DNA of 64,000 nt from Clostridiaceae bacterium (GCA_003553525.1 PWEO01000047.1:1-64000); one strand, 5' to 3'; positions 26,686 through 36,563 are shown, numbered from the stretch's first letter. The notes: generated by a model from the letters alone, not told the origin. Numbers and translations are program-made.

Positions 26686-26714
26686 ATTATACCGTACATT
26701 TCATTCTTATGCAA
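26686..26714 (-). promoter_or_regulatory. Promoter of rpsU-yqeY
   Basis: On the minus strand TTGCAT (26709-26714) and TATAAT (26686-26691) are spaced 17 bp. The 9-bp arms CCGTACATT/AATGTACGG (26692-26700 and 26726-26734) bracket the -35 and the spacer next to the -10. Confidence 0.65.
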
Positions 26715-26734
26715 GTGTATTTTTCAATGTACGG
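26692..26734. repeat. Operator-like inverted repeat on the rpsU promoter
   Basis: CCGTACATT at 26692-26700 and its exact inverse AATGTACGG at 26726-26734 are 25 bp apart. One arm fills the spacer beside the -10 and the other lies just upstream of the -35. A direct repeat TTATGCAAGTG also occurs at 26659-26669 and 26707-26717. Confidence 0.5.
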
Positions 26735-26768
26735 ATACAGGGCTGACAGCCAATAGCAGACTGCTTTA

Positions 26769-27110
26769 TTATCCCGGAGGCCACTGCATATGTCTTCCTC
26801 CTAAAAGGTGAAAATGAAGATGATTCACGGTTTGTCCTCCATTATCCTTGCAGTTAGTCACCACCCGATACCCTTTATCCAAGTCCTGCTCTTCAGCTAT
26901 ATGTTGAATGGCTCGGAAAATTTCCGGCAGAAGCTGTTGTTTATCATCCATATCCATCTCCTGAATATTCGGGATATGTTTTTTTGGAATCACCAGTAAG
27001 TGAGTTGGTGCTTGAGGATTAATGTCTTCAAAGGCAAGTACCTGTTCATTCTCAAAAATCACTTGAGTTTCGATCTCTTTGTCCACCGTTTTACAAAAAA
27101 TGCAATCCAT
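26769..27110 (-). CDS. HIT-family (Hint-type) nucleotide hydrolase
   Basis: The start is the ATG ending at 27110, seven bases after AAGGAGGT. The 113-residue protein has CIFC near the N-terminus and the histidine triad HLHFHLL (His97, His99, His101), with the GGRHMQWPPG ending seen in Hint proteins. Hint proteins hydrolyse AMP-linked phosphoramidates. It follows mtaB closely and is the last gene of the prmA-rsmE-mtaB group. Confidence 0.94.
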   Translation of the reverse strand: MDCIFCKTVDKEIETQVIFENEQVLAFEDINPQAPTHLLVIPKKHIPNIQEMDMDDKQQLLPEIFRAIQHIAEEQDLDKGYRVVTNCKDNGGQTVNHLHFHLLGGRHMQWPPG

Positions 27111-27128
27111 AGAAAACACCTCCTTTTA

Positions 27129-28439
27129 TTAAACTATTCGACACTGCACAAAAAACTCCTTCTTTTCTTCCTTGAGATCCAATATTTTTACCATTTGAAC
27201 TTCTTTAGAATAATCCTTATCCGATAAGCCCTTAACTTTAACATACCTTGTGGTAAAACCGGTGCTGAGTTTTTCATCAGGCTCAAAGCTCTCGAATAAA
27301 ACTTCTTCTACTTCTCCAATAAAAGATGCCATATATTCCTTCTTCAATCGTTGTCCCAAAGCAATCAATTTTTCACTTCTCTGTTGCTTCTCAATACCGT
27401 TAATTTGCTCTTTATATTTTGCCGCAGGTGTCCCTTTCTTCGGCGAATATTTAAACACATGGATTTCTGAGAATCCAAGCTTCTCAACGAAATCATAGGT
27501 ATCCTGAAAATCCTTATCCGACTCTCCTGGAAAACCAACAATTACGTCCGTGGTAAGAGCCGGCTTTTTAAAGTGCTGTCGAATCAACTGAATTGCTTGA
27601 CGGTATTGTTCCCGAGTATACTTTCGGTTCATTCGCTTTAATATCCTGTCAGATCCACTTTGTAAAGATAGATGAAAATGAGGGCAAAGCTTGTCCAGTT
27701 TTCCCAGTTCTTTAAGAAAGGATTCCTTTATTAGATTCGGTTCTAGAGAACTTAACCGAATCCTAAGAATACCAGGGATTTTGTTTATTTCTCGAAGAAG
27801 TTCTAAAAAGTAATTTGCCTCTTGTAAATCTTTTCCGTAGGAAGCGATATGAATTCCAGTTAAGACCACTTCCTGATATCCGGCCGCAGCCAGTCGGTAT
27901 ACCTCTTCTAATACCAACTCCTTATTTCGACTACGAATATTTCCCCGGGCATAAGGAATAATGCAATAGGTACAATACTGATTGCAGCCTTCCTGGATTT
28001 TTATAAAGGCCCGGGTTTTACCTTCGTATTCTGTAAGGGCAAGATCCTCAAACTCATAGACCTGCATAATATCCCCTACAAACTGACCACCACGGTCATC
28101 GTCTTTGTTTTCTACAAGGCGAACAATTTCTTTTCTTCCGTGGGTACCAATGACAATATCCACCCCATCCAGATTCTCCACTTCTTCCGGGGCTACCTGG
28201 GCATAACAACCGACTACCACCACAACAGCTTTTGGATTCTTGTTCTTCATCTTCCGAATAAATTGTCTTGATTTTCGGTCTCCCACATTAGTTACGGTAC
28301 AGGTGTTAATGACATAAACATCGGCAAAATCCTTATCGGTGACGATGTCATAATCAGCATTTTTAAATAGTTCCATCATTGCATGGGTTTCATATTGATT
28401 AACCTTACAACCTAAAGTGTGAAATGCTACTTTTTTCAA
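27129..28439 (-). CDS. mtaB: tRNA t6A37 methylthiotransferase MtaB
   Basis: The 436-residue protein has an N-terminal UPF0004 domain with three cluster cysteines (LGCKVNQYE, INTCTV, VVGCYAQ). The radical-SAM motif is CNQYCTYCIIPYARG (CX3CX2C), and a C-terminal TRAM domain is present. TVTNVGDRKSRQ marks the MtaB subgroup that makes ms2t6A at position 37 of tRNAs reading ANN codons. The start is TTG eight bases after AGGAGG. The gap to rsmE is four bases. Confidence 0.95.
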   Translation of the reverse strand: MKKVAFHTLGCKVNQYETHAMMELFKNADYDIVTDKDFADVYVINTCTVTNVGDRKSRQFIRKMKNKNPKAVVVVVGCYAQVAPEEVENLDGVDIVIGTHGRKEIVRLVENKDDDRGGQFVGDIMQVYEFEDLALTEYEGKTRAFIKIQEGCNQYCTYCIIPYARGNIRSRNKELVLEEVYRLAAAGYQEVVLTGIHIASYGKDLQEANYFLELLREINKIPGILRIRLSSLEPNLIKESFLKELGKLDKLCPHFHLSLQSGSDRILKRMNRKYTREQYRQAIQLIRQHFKKPALTTDVIVGFPGESDKDFQDTYDFVEKLGFSEIHVFKYSPKKGTPAAKYKEQINGIEKQQRSEKLIALGQRLKKEYMASFIGEVEEVLFESFEPDEKLSTGFTTRYVKVKGLSDKDYSKEVQMVKILDLKEEKKEFFVQCRIV

Positions 28440-28443
28440 TCCT

Positions 28444-29205
28444 TTAACCTCCTAAATCTCCACTTTCGTATTGCATCATGGCAATCAGTGCAAGGCCTGC
28501 TGTCTCCGTTCGAAGAATCCTAGGACCCAGGGCTACAGTGTATCCTTCTTTTTCCTTAATACGATCTATTTCATCCTGGGTAAATCCTCCCTCGGGACCA
28601 ACCCATAGGCCGATAGAGGCAACCAAAGTTTTGGGTTCCTTATTTTTATTGATAAAGGGCAAATCTTTAAGCCCCCAGCTTTTCTCATCTTCATAAGCTA
28701 CCACTTGGACCTCTTCCGATAGATTGTTGAGTGCCTCGTTAAATTCCACTGGAAACGTAATCTTCGGAATTCTTAACCGCTTGCTTTGTTTTGATGCTTC
28801 ATAGGCAATCTTTTGCCAACGTTCCTGTTTTTTCTGTTGATCTTTGCTTGTTTTCAGTTGTACCACAGAACGCTTATTTATAACCGGTACAATGCGGGCA
28901 ACACCCAGTTCCACTGCTTTTTGAATAATAAATTCCATTTTGGATGACTTAGGTAGACCTTGGTATAATGTGATATTTAAAGGAGACTCCCGTTGGATAT
29001 TTCTATGTTCAAAGAGTTTCACTTGATGATTGTTCCCTTCCATAGCAGCAATTTCCCCTAAGTATTCATGCTCTTCTCCCACAACCACTTCAATAGTGTC
29101 TCCTGCTTTCAGGCGTAGAACTTTTTCCAAATGCTTTGCATCGTCTCCGGTAATTCGAGCGATATTATTCTCTACTAGTGATTTATCAACAAAAAATCGA
29201 TGCAC
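28444..29205 (-). CDS. rsmE: 16S rRNA (uracil1498-N3)-methyltransferase
   Basis: I use GTG ending at 29205, seven bases after an AAGGAGG that lies in the end of prmA; the longer frame overlaps prmA and has no site. The 253-residue protein begins HRFFVDKSLV, has an N-terminal PUA-like domain and a C-terminal SPOUT domain with the knot motif WVGPEGGFTQDEI and GPRILRTETAGLALI. It methylates U1498 of 16S rRNA. The gap to prmA is two bases, and the order prmA-rsmE-mtaB is conserved. Confidence 0.95.
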   Translation of the reverse strand: MHRFFVDKSLVENNIARITGDDAKHLEKVLRLKAGDTIEVVVGEEHEYLGEIAAMEGNNHQVKLFEHRNIQRESPLNITLYQGLPKSSKMEFIIQKAVELGVARIVPVINKRSVVQLKTSKDQQKKQERWQKIAYEASKQSKRLRIPKITFPVEFNEALNNLSEEVQVVAYEDEKSWGLKDLPFINKNKEPKTLVASIGLWVGPEGGFTQDEIDRIKEKEGYTVALGPRILRTETAGLALIAMMQYESGDLGG

Positions 29206-29207
29206 CC

Positions 29208-30152
29208 TTACGCCTCCTTTAAACGACCATAAAGGGCTGCCCACTCCCCTTTTTTCACGGTTTTATAAACTTCAATATTATGGGCTTTTAAAGCCTTTTT
29301 TACCGGTTCTATCTTTTCAAGAATAATCCCCGAAGTAATCAACGTTCCTGAGGACTTTAAATAATGCCGGAAATCCGGAGCCATGGTAATGATTACGTCA
29401 GCGATAATATTAACCAGGATAACATCACCCTTTTCGTCGATATTGTTCATTAAGTTTCCATGAAATACAGAAACCCGATCGGCTACATGGTTTTTGGTCA
29501 CATTGTCTCGGGCGACACCTACGGCAACTTCATCAAAATCCACAGCAACCACTTTTTTTGCTCCCAGTTTTGCCGCCACTACACCAAGAATTCCACTGCC
29601 GCATCCAATATCAAAAATCAGATCCTCATTGGTTACTACTTCTTCTAAAGCTTCGATACACATAGTTGTAGTTTCATGAGTCCCGGTACCGAAGGCCATA
29701 CCGGGATTCATTTCAATTATAATATCTCCCGGTTCTTTATCATATTTTTCCCACTCTGGCTTTATGATAATGTTATTTCCGATTCTCGTCGGTTTATAGT
29801 ACTGTTTCCATGTATTGCTCCAGTCTTCGTCCTTCACTTCCTTGATTTCCACCGTTCCTTCACCGATGTCCAATCCGTAATGAGGAAGGTATGCGATGGA
29901 ATGTTTAATTAATTGAATTTCATCTCCTACCCCTTCAGATTTTGGTAAATATCCTTTAATCATTGCCCCTTCAAAGTCAAAGGTATAGAGCTCTTCGTCC
30001 ACATAGTCCCAAGATTTTTGGTCCTGATTAGCAAAATCAAAGTCTTTGGGATCTTCAATCACAACCCCTTTTACCCCTGCATCGTAAAGAATATTTGCCA
30101 CGGCTTCTGTGGCTTCTGTAGTTGTTTTAATGGTCAGTTCCATCCATTCCAC
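29208..30152 (-). CDS. prmA: Ribosomal protein L11 methyltransferase
   Basis: The 314-residue protein has an N-terminal substrate-recognition domain (about 1-90) and a SAM-binding Rossmann domain: FGTGTHETTTMCIEAL, FDIGCGSGILGVVAAKLGA and VDFDEVAV, with VNIIADVI as the active-site NxxA-like segment. It trimethylates ribosomal protein L11. The start is GTG, with a GAGG site ten bases upstream. The gene has its own promoter (TTGCCC-18-TATAAT) and lies beyond a terminator that closes the dnaJ transcript. Confidence 0.95.
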   Translation of the reverse strand: MEWMELTIKTTTEATEAVANILYDAGVKGVVIEDPKDFDFANQDQKSWDYVDEELYTFDFEGAMIKGYLPKSEGVGDEIQLIKHSIAYLPHYGLDIGEGTVEIKEVKDEDWSNTWKQYYKPTRIGNNIIIKPEWEKYDKEPGDIIIEMNPGMAFGTGTHETTTMCIEALEEVVTNEDLIFDIGCGSGILGVVAAKLGAKKVVAVDFDEVAVGVARDNVTKNHVADRVSVFHGNLMNNIDEKGDVILVNIIADVIITMAPDFRHYLKSSGTLITSGIILEKIEPVKKALKAHNIEVYKTVKKGEWAALYGRLKEA

Positions 30153-30182
30153 TTCATCACATCCTCATTAGTCTTTGATCTT

Positions 30183-30212
30183 ATTATAACCGATTCCCAA
30201 TGTTTAGGGCAA
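30183..30212 (-). promoter_or_regulatory. Promoter of prmA-rsmE-mtaB-HIT
   Basis: On the minus strand TTGCCC (30207-30212) and a perfect TATAAT (30183-30188) are spaced 18 bp, about 30 bases before the prmA start. Confidence 0.65.
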
Positions 30213-30288
30213 CCTTAACTCCTTTTTGATATTGTGCAGTGACGTAAAATCGGAGTTCTTAAATAGTTTATAAGGTTTTTAACTATAG

Positions 30289-30315
30289 AAAAATCACTCC
30301 TCCGGAGTGATTTTT
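30289..30315 (-). terminator. Intrinsic terminator at the end of the heat-shock operon
   Basis: An inverted repeat AATCACTCC / GGAGTGATT with a 3-base loop is flanked by A and T runs, so it may work in both directions. It lies 45 bp beyond dnaJ. Confidence 0.82.
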
Positions 30316-30358
30316 TATGGCTTTCAAAGCAATTGTAAAAGGTGCCCTATCCGCTTAG

Positions 30359-31489
30359 CTAGGTTAGCATATCCTTTACCTTATCGATAAAGGATTTTCG
30401 TTGTTCATGCACATCCTCGCCGCTTTCCTTGGCAAATTCTTTTAGCAAATCTTTTTGTTTAGCCGATAGTTTTTTCGGCACTTCCACTGTTACTCGAACG
30501 TATTGATCCCCTTTTCCATATCCATGGGGATTGACAATGCCTTTGTTTTTCAACCGAAAAACCGTACCGCTTTGGGTTCCTTCCGGCATTTTATATTTTA
30601 CTTTTCCTTCCAACGTCGGGACTTCCAGGTCATCCCCAAGAGCAGCTTGGGCAAAAGTAATAGGCATCTCACAAATGACATTATCCCCCTCACGTTTAAA
30701 AAGAGTATGAGGTTTTACCCGTACAACAATATAAAGATCCCCATGGGGCCCGCCTTTTGTTCCCGGCTCACCGTAACCTCTAAGTGGAATAACGGATTCG
30801 TTGTCAACTCCTGCAGGTATTTTTATTTTGATTTTCTTTTCTTTTTGGACATTTCCTCTTCCACTGCAGGTATTGCACTTTTCTTCTATTATTTTTCCTT
30901 CTCCGCCACATTTGTTACAGGTTCGTACGTTCACAATTTGTCCTAAAGGAGTATTTTGGGCATATTTAACTTCTCCTGCACCATTACATTCCGAACACTT
31001 TTTCGAGTCTGTGCCCGGTTTTGCCCCACTTCCGTCACAAGTTTCACAGTTTTCCTTACGATAATACTTAATTTCCTTTTCCACGCCAAAAGCAGCTTCT
31101 TCAAAGGAAACGGTTACCTGTTGCTGAATATCTGCTCCTTTTCTAGGTCCTTGTCGTCGGGATCTTCCTGAACCCCCACCGAACATGTCAAAAATATCTG
31201 AGAAAATATCGTCAAAACCTCCACCGCTAAATCCACCGCCAAATCCGCTGGCACCTGCTTGAGGATCTACGCCTGCATGGCCGAACTGGTCATAACGTTG
31301 GCGTTTTTCGGGTGAACTTAGGATTTCATAGGCTTCGCTTGCCTCACGAAATTTCTGTTCAGAATCTTTATCATCAGGATTACGGTCCGGATGATGTTTC
31401 ATGGCCATTTTCCGATAGGCCTTTTTTATCTCTTTCTCATCGGCATTTTTATCCACACCAAGGACCTCATAATAGTCACGCTTACTCAC
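30359..31489 (-). CDS. dnaJ: Chaperone protein DnaJ (type I)
   Basis: The 376-residue co-chaperone has a J domain (1-70) with the HPD motif (KHHPDRN), a Gly/Phe-rich linker (about 75-125), four CxxCxGxG zinc repeats (about 145-210), and a C-terminal peptide-binding region. It stimulates DnaK ATPase and delivers substrates. The start is GTG after a GGTGG site. It is the last gene of hrcA-grpE-dnaK-dnaJ, separated from dnaK by a hairpin that could lower its expression. Confidence 0.97.
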   Translation of the reverse strand: MSKRDYYEVLGVDKNADEKEIKKAYRKMAMKHHPDRNPDDKDSEQKFREASEAYEILSSPEKRQRYDQFGHAGVDPQAGASGFGGGFSGGGFDDIFSDIFDMFGGGSGRSRRQGPRKGADIQQQVTVSFEEAAFGVEKEIKYYRKENCETCDGSGAKPGTDSKKCSECNGAGEVKYAQNTPLGQIVNVRTCNKCGGEGKIIEEKCNTCSGRGNVQKEKKIKIKIPAGVDNESVIPLRGYGEPGTKGGPHGDLYIVVRVKPHTLFKREGDNVICEMPITFAQAALGDDLEVPTLEGKVKYKMPEGTQSGTVFRLKNKGIVNPHGYGKGDQYVRVTVEVPKKLSAKQKDLLKEFAKESGEDVHEQRKSFIDKVKDMLT

Positions 31490-31591
31490 CTTTCCACCAC
31501 CTTTCAGTATTTCTCATGAAGTTTTCCATTTCTACTTTAACCGATTTTAAACTAAAGAGCAACTAAAAAAAAACGATCCTTTAATGAATGC

Positions 31592-31615
31592 TAAGGGCAC
31601 CCGCAGGTGCCCTTA
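31592..31615 (-). terminator. Hairpin between dnaK and dnaJ, possible attenuator
   Basis: A perfect 10-bp stem TAAGGGCACC / GGTGCCCTTA has a 4-base loop. No T-run follows immediately on the minus strand; a nine-T run comes about 20 bases later. It may act as a weak terminator or as a mRNA 3'-end stabiliser that sets the dnaK to dnaJ ratio. Confidence 0.55.
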
Positions 31616-31646
31616 AGTATCATTTTATTTTTCAGATTGCCGTTGT

Positions 31647-33515
31647 TTATTTTTTATCGTCACCCTTATCGTCCTCGCCTTTTTCATTATCGTCGACCTC
31701 TTCATATTCTGCATCTACAACATTATCGTCTTCTGTATCTTGGTCTCCACTTTGTTGTCCTTGGCTCTCTCCTTGTTGCTGAGCTTCTTGATACATTTTC
31801 TCGGAAACGCTATGGAAAGCTTTGTTCACACTTTCTATAGTGGCTTTCATTTCTTCTACGTTGTCCTCTTCTTTAGCTTTTTTCAGTTTTTCAAGTTCTT
31901 GTTCTACTTGGGCTTTTTCTTCATCACTGATCTTATCTTTTCCTTCTTCCAACCCTTTTTCTATTTGGTAGATTAAAGAATCCGCTTGATTTTTCGTCTC
32001 AATGGCTTCTTTCTTTTTCTTGTCCTCTTCTTCAAATTTCTGGGCTTCTTTAATCTTTTCCTCCACTTCCTCTTCCGATAGTTTAGTGGATGCGGTAATG
32101 GTAATCTTCTGCTCTTTTCCGGTACCAAGGTCCTTAGCGGAAACGTTTACGATGCCGTTGGCATCAATATCAAAGGTTACTTCGATTTGTGGCACTCCAC
32201 GAGGTGCTGGTGGTATATCGGTTAATTGGAATCGTCCTAAGGTGGAGTTATCTGCTGCCATTTGCCGTTCCCCTTGAAGCACATGGATATCCACTGCGGT
32301 TTGGTTATCCGCTGCAGTAGAGAATGTCTGACTCTTTTTCGTTGGAATTGTAGTATTTCTTTCTATCAGTTTTGTAAATACCCCTCCAAGAGTTTCAATT
32401 CCAAGAGATAGCGGCGTAACATCCAGAAGTAATACATCTTTCACATCTCCTGTTAAGACCCCTGCTTGAATTGCTGCTCCAAGAGCTACACACTCATCGG
32501 GATTAATTCCTTTATGAGGATCTTTATGGGTGATTTTCTTTACAGCAGCCTGTACTGCAGGGATTCGTGTCGAACCTCCAACTAGAATCACTTTGTCAAT
32601 ATCACTATCGGTAAGATCTGCGTCTTTTAATGCTTTTTTCATTGGTTCTACGGTTTTTTCAACCAGGTGATTCGTTAATTCATCAAATTTTGATCGAGTG
32701 ATTTCCATATCTAAATGTTTTGGTCCGCTGGCAGTTGCCGTAACAAAGGGAAGATTAATAGTAGTGGTCATGGTGCTGGATAATTCGATCTTGGCTTTTT
32801 CAGAAGCTTCTTTTAGACGCTGTAGAGACATTTTATCGTCCCGTAGGTCCACCCCTTCCTGCTTCTTAAATTCTTCCGCCACATAATCGATGAGCGCTTG
32901 ATCAAAATCATCACCACCTAGGGGGTTGTTACCATGAGTTGCTAATACTTCAAATACTCCGTCACCAAGTTCTAATATTGATACGTCAAACGTTCCTCCA
33001 CCTAAGTCATATACTAATACTTTTTGTTGCTCCTCCACTTTATCAAGACCATAAGCAAGAGAAGCTGCTGTAGGTTCATTGATGATTCGCTTCACTTCTA
33101 AACCTGCGATCTTTCCAGCATCCTTCGTAGCTTGTCGTTGGCTGTCTTCAAAATAAGCGGGTACGGTAATAACCGCTTCCGTTACTTTTTCCCCCAGATA
33201 CGCCTCGGCATCGGCTTTTAACTTCTGTAAAATCATTGCAGAAATATCCTGTGGAGAGTATTCTTTTCCGTCGATTTTGTTCACATGATCCGTACCCATA
33301 TGTCTTTTAATGGACGTAACGGTCTTTTCTGTATTTGCTACAGCTTGACGCTTTGCCGGTTCCCCCACGATTCGCTCTCCTTCTTTACCGAATGCAACAA
33401 CAGACGGCGTGGTTCTATTTCCCTCAGAGTTTGCGATAACCTTTGGTTCGCCACCTTCCATTACAGCTACACAAGAGTTTGTCGTTCCTAAGTCAATTCC
33501 AATAATTTTTCCCAT
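31647..33515 (-). CDS. dnaK: Molecular chaperone DnaK (Hsp70)
   Basis: The 622-residue protein has the ATPase domain ([41 protein letters not shown]), the linker [15 protein letters not shown], the substrate-binding beta domain (to about 500) and a helical lid with an acidic, disordered tail rich in Glu/Asp/Gln. All nucleotide motifs are canonical. The AGGAGG site fits the ATG. Expression should be controlled by HrcA at the CIRCE element upstream of hrcA. Confidence 0.98.
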   Translation of the reverse strand: MGKIIGIDLGTTNSCVAVMEGGEPKVIANSEGNRTTPSVVAFGKEGERIVGEPAKRQAVANTEKTVTSIKRHMGTDHVNKIDGKEYSPQDISAMILQKLKADAEAYLGEKVTEAVITVPAYFEDSQRQATKDAGKIAGLEVKRIINEPTAASLAYGLDKVEEQQKVLVYDLGGGTFDVSILELGDGVFEVLATHGNNPLGGDDFDQALIDYVAEEFKKQEGVDLRDDKMSLQRLKEASEKAKIELSSTMTTTINLPFVTATASGPKHLDMEITRSKFDELTNHLVEKTVEPMKKALKDADLTDSDIDKVILVGGSTRIPAVQAAVKKITHKDPHKGINPDECVALGAAIQAGVLTGDVKDVLLLDVTPLSLGIETLGGVFTKLIERNTTIPTKKSQTFSTAADNQTAVDIHVLQGERQMAADNSTLGRFQLTDIPPAPRGVPQIEVTFDIDANGIVNVSAKDLGTGKEQKITITASTKLSEEEVEEKIKEAQKFEEEDKKKKEAIETKNQADSLIYQIEKGLEEGKDKISDEEKAQVEQELEKLKKAKEEDNVEEMKATIESVNKAFHSVSEKMYQEAQQQGESQGQQSGDQDTEDDNVVDAEYEEVDDNEKGEDDKGDDKK

Positions 33516-33582
33516 ATTATACTGCCTCCTCGTTTTCTTTGTTTTGTTTTTCTTTTATTTATTAAACTAAGTATAAAAATTG

Positions 33583-34245
33583 TTACTTAGCAATCTTAAC
33601 CATGGCGGGACGTAGAATCTTTCCATGAAGCTTATATCCTTTTTGAAGCACTTCAATTACCGTATCCGGTTCATGATCGTCACTTTCTTCTTTAAAAATC
33701 ACTTCATGAAAATCCATATCATAGGGTTCATGAAGGGGATATTCCTCTTCAATGGAGTTTTTTCTCAGTACATCTTTAAATTGTTTTAGTACCAATTCTA
33801 CCCCTTTAGAAATCTCCGTCGGATTCTCTGAATCATGGGAATCTAAAGCTCTTTCCAAGTTGTCCACCACTTGCAGCAAATCCAGAGCAAATTCCTTTAT
33901 GGCATACTTTCGGTCCTTATCCCTTTCACGTTCCATACGTTTTTTAAAATTAGCAAATTCCGCCTGTTGCCGCTTTAGTGCCTCGCAGTACTGAAGTGCT
34001 TCCTCCTGTTCTTTTTTTAAAGCAATTTCCAGTTCCCGAATACGTTCTTCTTGTTCTTCCTGAATTTCCTGAGGGCTCTTCAAAATTTCCTCACCCTTCT
34101 GTTCGCTACTTTCTTCTATTTCTTCCACCTCTACTTCATGGACTTCATTTTCTTCCGGATTATTGTTATTCTGCTGAGCTTGTTCCTCCTGACTTTTTCC
34201 AGAGTTATTTTTGGATTCTTTTTCTCCATTAGACCTCTTAAACAT
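33583..34245 (-). CDS. grpE: Nucleotide exchange factor GrpE
   Basis: I use the ATG ending at 34245, five bases after AGGTGG, not the upstream in-frame GTG that lies in the ribosome site. The 220-residue protein has a disordered Glu/Gln/Asn-rich N-terminus (about 1-70), a long coiled coil (about 70-150), and the beta-wing domain with MDFHEVIFKEESDDHEPDTV and LHGKILRPAMVKIAK. It releases ADP from DnaK. Confidence 0.96.
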   Translation of the reverse strand: MFKRSNGEKESKNNSGKSQEEQAQQNNNNPEENEVHEVEVEEIEESSEQKGEEILKSPQEIQEEQEERIRELEIALKKEQEEALQYCEALKRQQAEFANFKKRMERERDKDRKYAIKEFALDLLQVVDNLERALDSHDSENPTEISKGVELVLKQFKDVLRKNSIEEEYPLHEPYDMDFHEVIFKEESDDHEPDTVIEVLQKGYKLHGKILRPAMVKIAK

Positions 34246-34275
34246 TTTATCCACCTGCCTTACATTAATATTTAG

Positions 34276-35304
34276 TTAATAATTATCTCTTAATAAATCA
34301 TTTAACTGCTTGTTTAGTTGAATCATAATAGATACTACCTTGGTGTAATCCATACGGGTTGGGCCGATGACACTTAAATGACCAATGGTACGATTATCAA
34401 TTTTATAGGTAGTAGTTACCAAACTACATTCCTGAGCAATATCATACAGGTTCTCTCGTCCGATGGAAACCCGTAGACCCTCTTGGTCCGGGAGAGTTAA
34501 AAGATTTTTAATCAACTCTTTTTCCTCTAACATCGCCAGAAAAGATCTCGCTTTTACAATATCATTAAACTCGGGAAAGTTGAAAATATTTGTAGTTCCG
34601 CTAAAGAACACATCAATTTGCTCTACTTCTTTAACTACTTCCTGGAGATGCAAAAGAATCATCTCAATAGTCCTTCGATACTCATAAAATTCCCGTTGAA
34701 TATTTTCAATAACCAATTGCGAGACCTTCCGAATTTCCATTCCTTGCAGATGATGATTTAATAAATTAGTAATTTTTTGAAGTTCTCGAGGATCTAGTTT
34801 TTCTCCAATACGAAGAAGCGTATTTTTTACTAGCCCCGTATCCATAATTAAAACCACCAATATCCGCTCTTCATCCACAGGGACTAGTTGGAGGTGTTTG
34901 ATCCGGTTTTCCTTAGTTTTTTCCGCCATTGCAATAGAGGTATAGTCGGTTAACTGAGATAAGTACTCGGCACTATGCTCTAAAAGATTTTGTACTTCAT
35001 GAAACTTTTGCATCAGATTATCACGTAAAGATTCCCGTTGAATTTTCGCCAAAATTCTTGACTCCATCAATTTATCCACATACAATCGATAGGCTTTATC
35101 GCTAGGAACTCTACCAGAAGAGGTGTGTAATTGTTTAAGGTAACCTTCTTCTTCCAGCTCCGCCATTTCGTTTCGAATAGTGGCCGCACTGACCCCTAAG
35201 TCATATTTCCTAGACAAAGTTCTGGAGCCAACAGGCTCTGCGGTTTCGATATAGTCTGTAATAATCGCTCGAAGAATTTTCAACTTTCGTTCACTTAATG
35301 TCAT
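34276..35304 (-). CDS. hrcA: Heat-inducible transcriptional repressor HrcA
   Basis: I use the ATG ending at 35304 (MTLSERKLKIL), five bases after GGGGTG; the longer frame runs into the CIRCE operator. The 342-residue protein has an N-terminal winged helix (DYIETAEPVGSRTLSRKYDLGVSAATIRNEMAELEEEGYL) and a GAF-like dimerisation domain. It represses this operon by binding CIRCE and depends on GroEL for folding. It heads hrcA-grpE-dnaK-dnaJ. Confidence 0.97.
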   Translation of the reverse strand: MTLSERKLKILRAIITDYIETAEPVGSRTLSRKYDLGVSAATIRNEMAELEEEGYLKQLHTSSGRVPSDKAYRLYVDKLMESRILAKIQRESLRDNLMQKFHEVQNLLEHSAEYLSQLTDYTSIAMAEKTKENRIKHLQLVPVDEERILVVLIMDTGLVKNTLLRIGEKLDPRELQKITNLLNHHLQGMEIRKVSQLVIENIQREFYEYRRTIEMILLHLQEVVKEVEQIDVFFSGTTNIFNFPEFNDIVKARSFLAMLEEKELIKNLLTLPDQEGLRVSIGRENLYDIAQECSLVTTTYKIDNRTIGHLSVIGPTRMDYTKVVSIMIQLNKQLNDLLRDNY

Positions 35305-35320
35305 ATTAACACCCCAATTA

Positions 35321-35347
35321 TTAGCACTCACTTTAATCGAGTGCTAA
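35321..35347. promoter_or_regulatory. CIRCE operator (HrcA binding site)
   Basis: TTAGCACTC-N9-GAGTGCTAA is a perfect match to CIRCE, both arms nine bases, spacer nine. It lies between the hrcA promoter and its ribosome site. Confidence 0.98.
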
Positions 35348-35360
35348 TTATTATGACACT

Positions 35361-35389
35361 AAATTATCACGTAGGACATTTTTTGTCAA
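35361..35389 (-). promoter_or_regulatory. Promoter of the hrcA operon
   Basis: On the minus strand TTGACA (35384-35389) and TAATTT (35361-35366) are 17 bp apart; GATAAT two bases upstream is an alternative -10. The CIRCE element begins just downstream, covering the expected start of transcription. Confidence 0.75.
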
Positions 35390-35405
35390 GGGCTTTCAGA
35401 AAATA

Positions 35406-36545
35406 TTACCCGATTATCTCTCGAAATACGGAGTTTGATAAATAAAAACCCTTAGGGGTAAGACGCAGTAGTGATTGATGATTCTCCAGCAACCCCTGAC
35501 TCTTAAATTCTTGGATTTTATCTAAAATAGAATCTTCCAACCTTGTTTCGTAGCGATTCTCTAAGAGTTTTAAGTCGATTCCTTCCGTAAGACGCAGTCC
35601 CAACATTAAGGATTCTTTCAGACGATCCTTATCAGATAGAATCTCTACACCTGCAATAGGTTTTTCTCCGGATTGAATCTTATGATGATAACTTCGGAAA
35701 TCTTCAGCATTGGAAAATCGTTTCTCTCCCATACTGGAATGAGCACCGAGACCAAAGCCCAAATACTCACGATTTTCCCAGTAGGTCCGGTTATGACGGC
35801 ACTGAAAACCGGGTCTTGCAAAGTTGGAAATCTCATAATGCTGATATTTCTTACTCTGAAGAAACTTTCGAAGATAGTCATACATATCCACCTCTAAATC
35901 CTCATCGGGTTCGGGAATGATCCCTTGATCAATTTTTCTGGCAAGCTCCGTCTCTTCGTTGATAATTAGACCATAAGCGGAAATATGGGGAATCTCTAGT
36001 TTCTCAGTCCACTTCAAGGTGTTTTGGAAGGTTTTAAGACTCTGCCCTGGAAGGCCAAACATTAAATCCCCGTTGATATTGTTAAATCCAATTTCCCGAG
36101 CATTTTCCAGGCTCTCTAAGAAATCTTCAGACCCGTGAATTCTCCCCAGAGTCTTTAGAAGCTTCTGATTATTGCTTTGAAGACCCATACTTATTCGATT
36201 TATTCCCGCAGCATAATAATGAGCCATTTTATCATAGGTTAACGTATCAGGATTTCCTTCAATGGAAATCTCCGGAAATTGAACGAAATAGAAAATCTCC
36301 CCTAACCGCTCCATAACGTTTACAATAAATTCTGAGGACACCATACTGGGGGTTCCTCCACCGATAAATAGCGTGTCAATCACGTAAGACTTCCCAAGGT
36401 CTCTATAATACTCAATTTCTTTTAGAAGATCCTTCATATATTCTTTAATATCATCGGTGCTGCAGTTTTGGAATGATCTAAAGTCACAATAATAACATTT
36501 ACTCTTACAAAAAGGAATATGCACGTACACGCTTAAATTTTTCAT
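35406..36545 (-). CDS. hemW: Radical SAM heme chaperone HemW
   Basis: The 379-residue protein resembles oxygen-independent coproporphyrinogen oxidase HemN but is the HemW type. The radical-SAM motif is CKSKCYYC (residues 13-20; CX3CX2C) in HIPFCKSKCYYCDFRSF, and FIGGGTPSM and GLPGQSLKTF follow. HemW binds heme and inserts it into apo-proteins; true HemN residues are not visible. It lies between lepA and hrcA, the usual order, but its end overlaps nothing and the hrcA promoter follows. An AGAAGGTG site fits the ATG. Confidence 0.93.
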   Translation of the reverse strand: MKNLSVYVHIPFCKSKCYYCDFRSFQNCSTDDIKEYMKDLLKEIEYYRDLGKSYVIDTLFIGGGTPSMVSSEFIVNVMERLGEIFYFVQFPEISIEGNPDTLTYDKMAHYYAAGINRISMGLQSNNQKLLKTLGRIHGSEDFLESLENAREIGFNNINGDLMFGLPGQSLKTFQNTLKWTEKLEIPHISAYGLIINEETELARKIDQGIIPEPDEDLEVDMYDYLRKFLQSKKYQHYEISNFARPGFQCRHNRTYWENREYLGFGLGAHSSMGEKRFSNAEDFRSYHHKIQSGEKPIAGVEILSDKDRLKESLMLGLRLTEGIDLKLLENRYETRLEDSILDKIQEFKSQGLLENHQSLLRLTPKGFYLSNSVFREIIG

Positions 36546-36563
36546 CTATACACCTTCTTTCTG

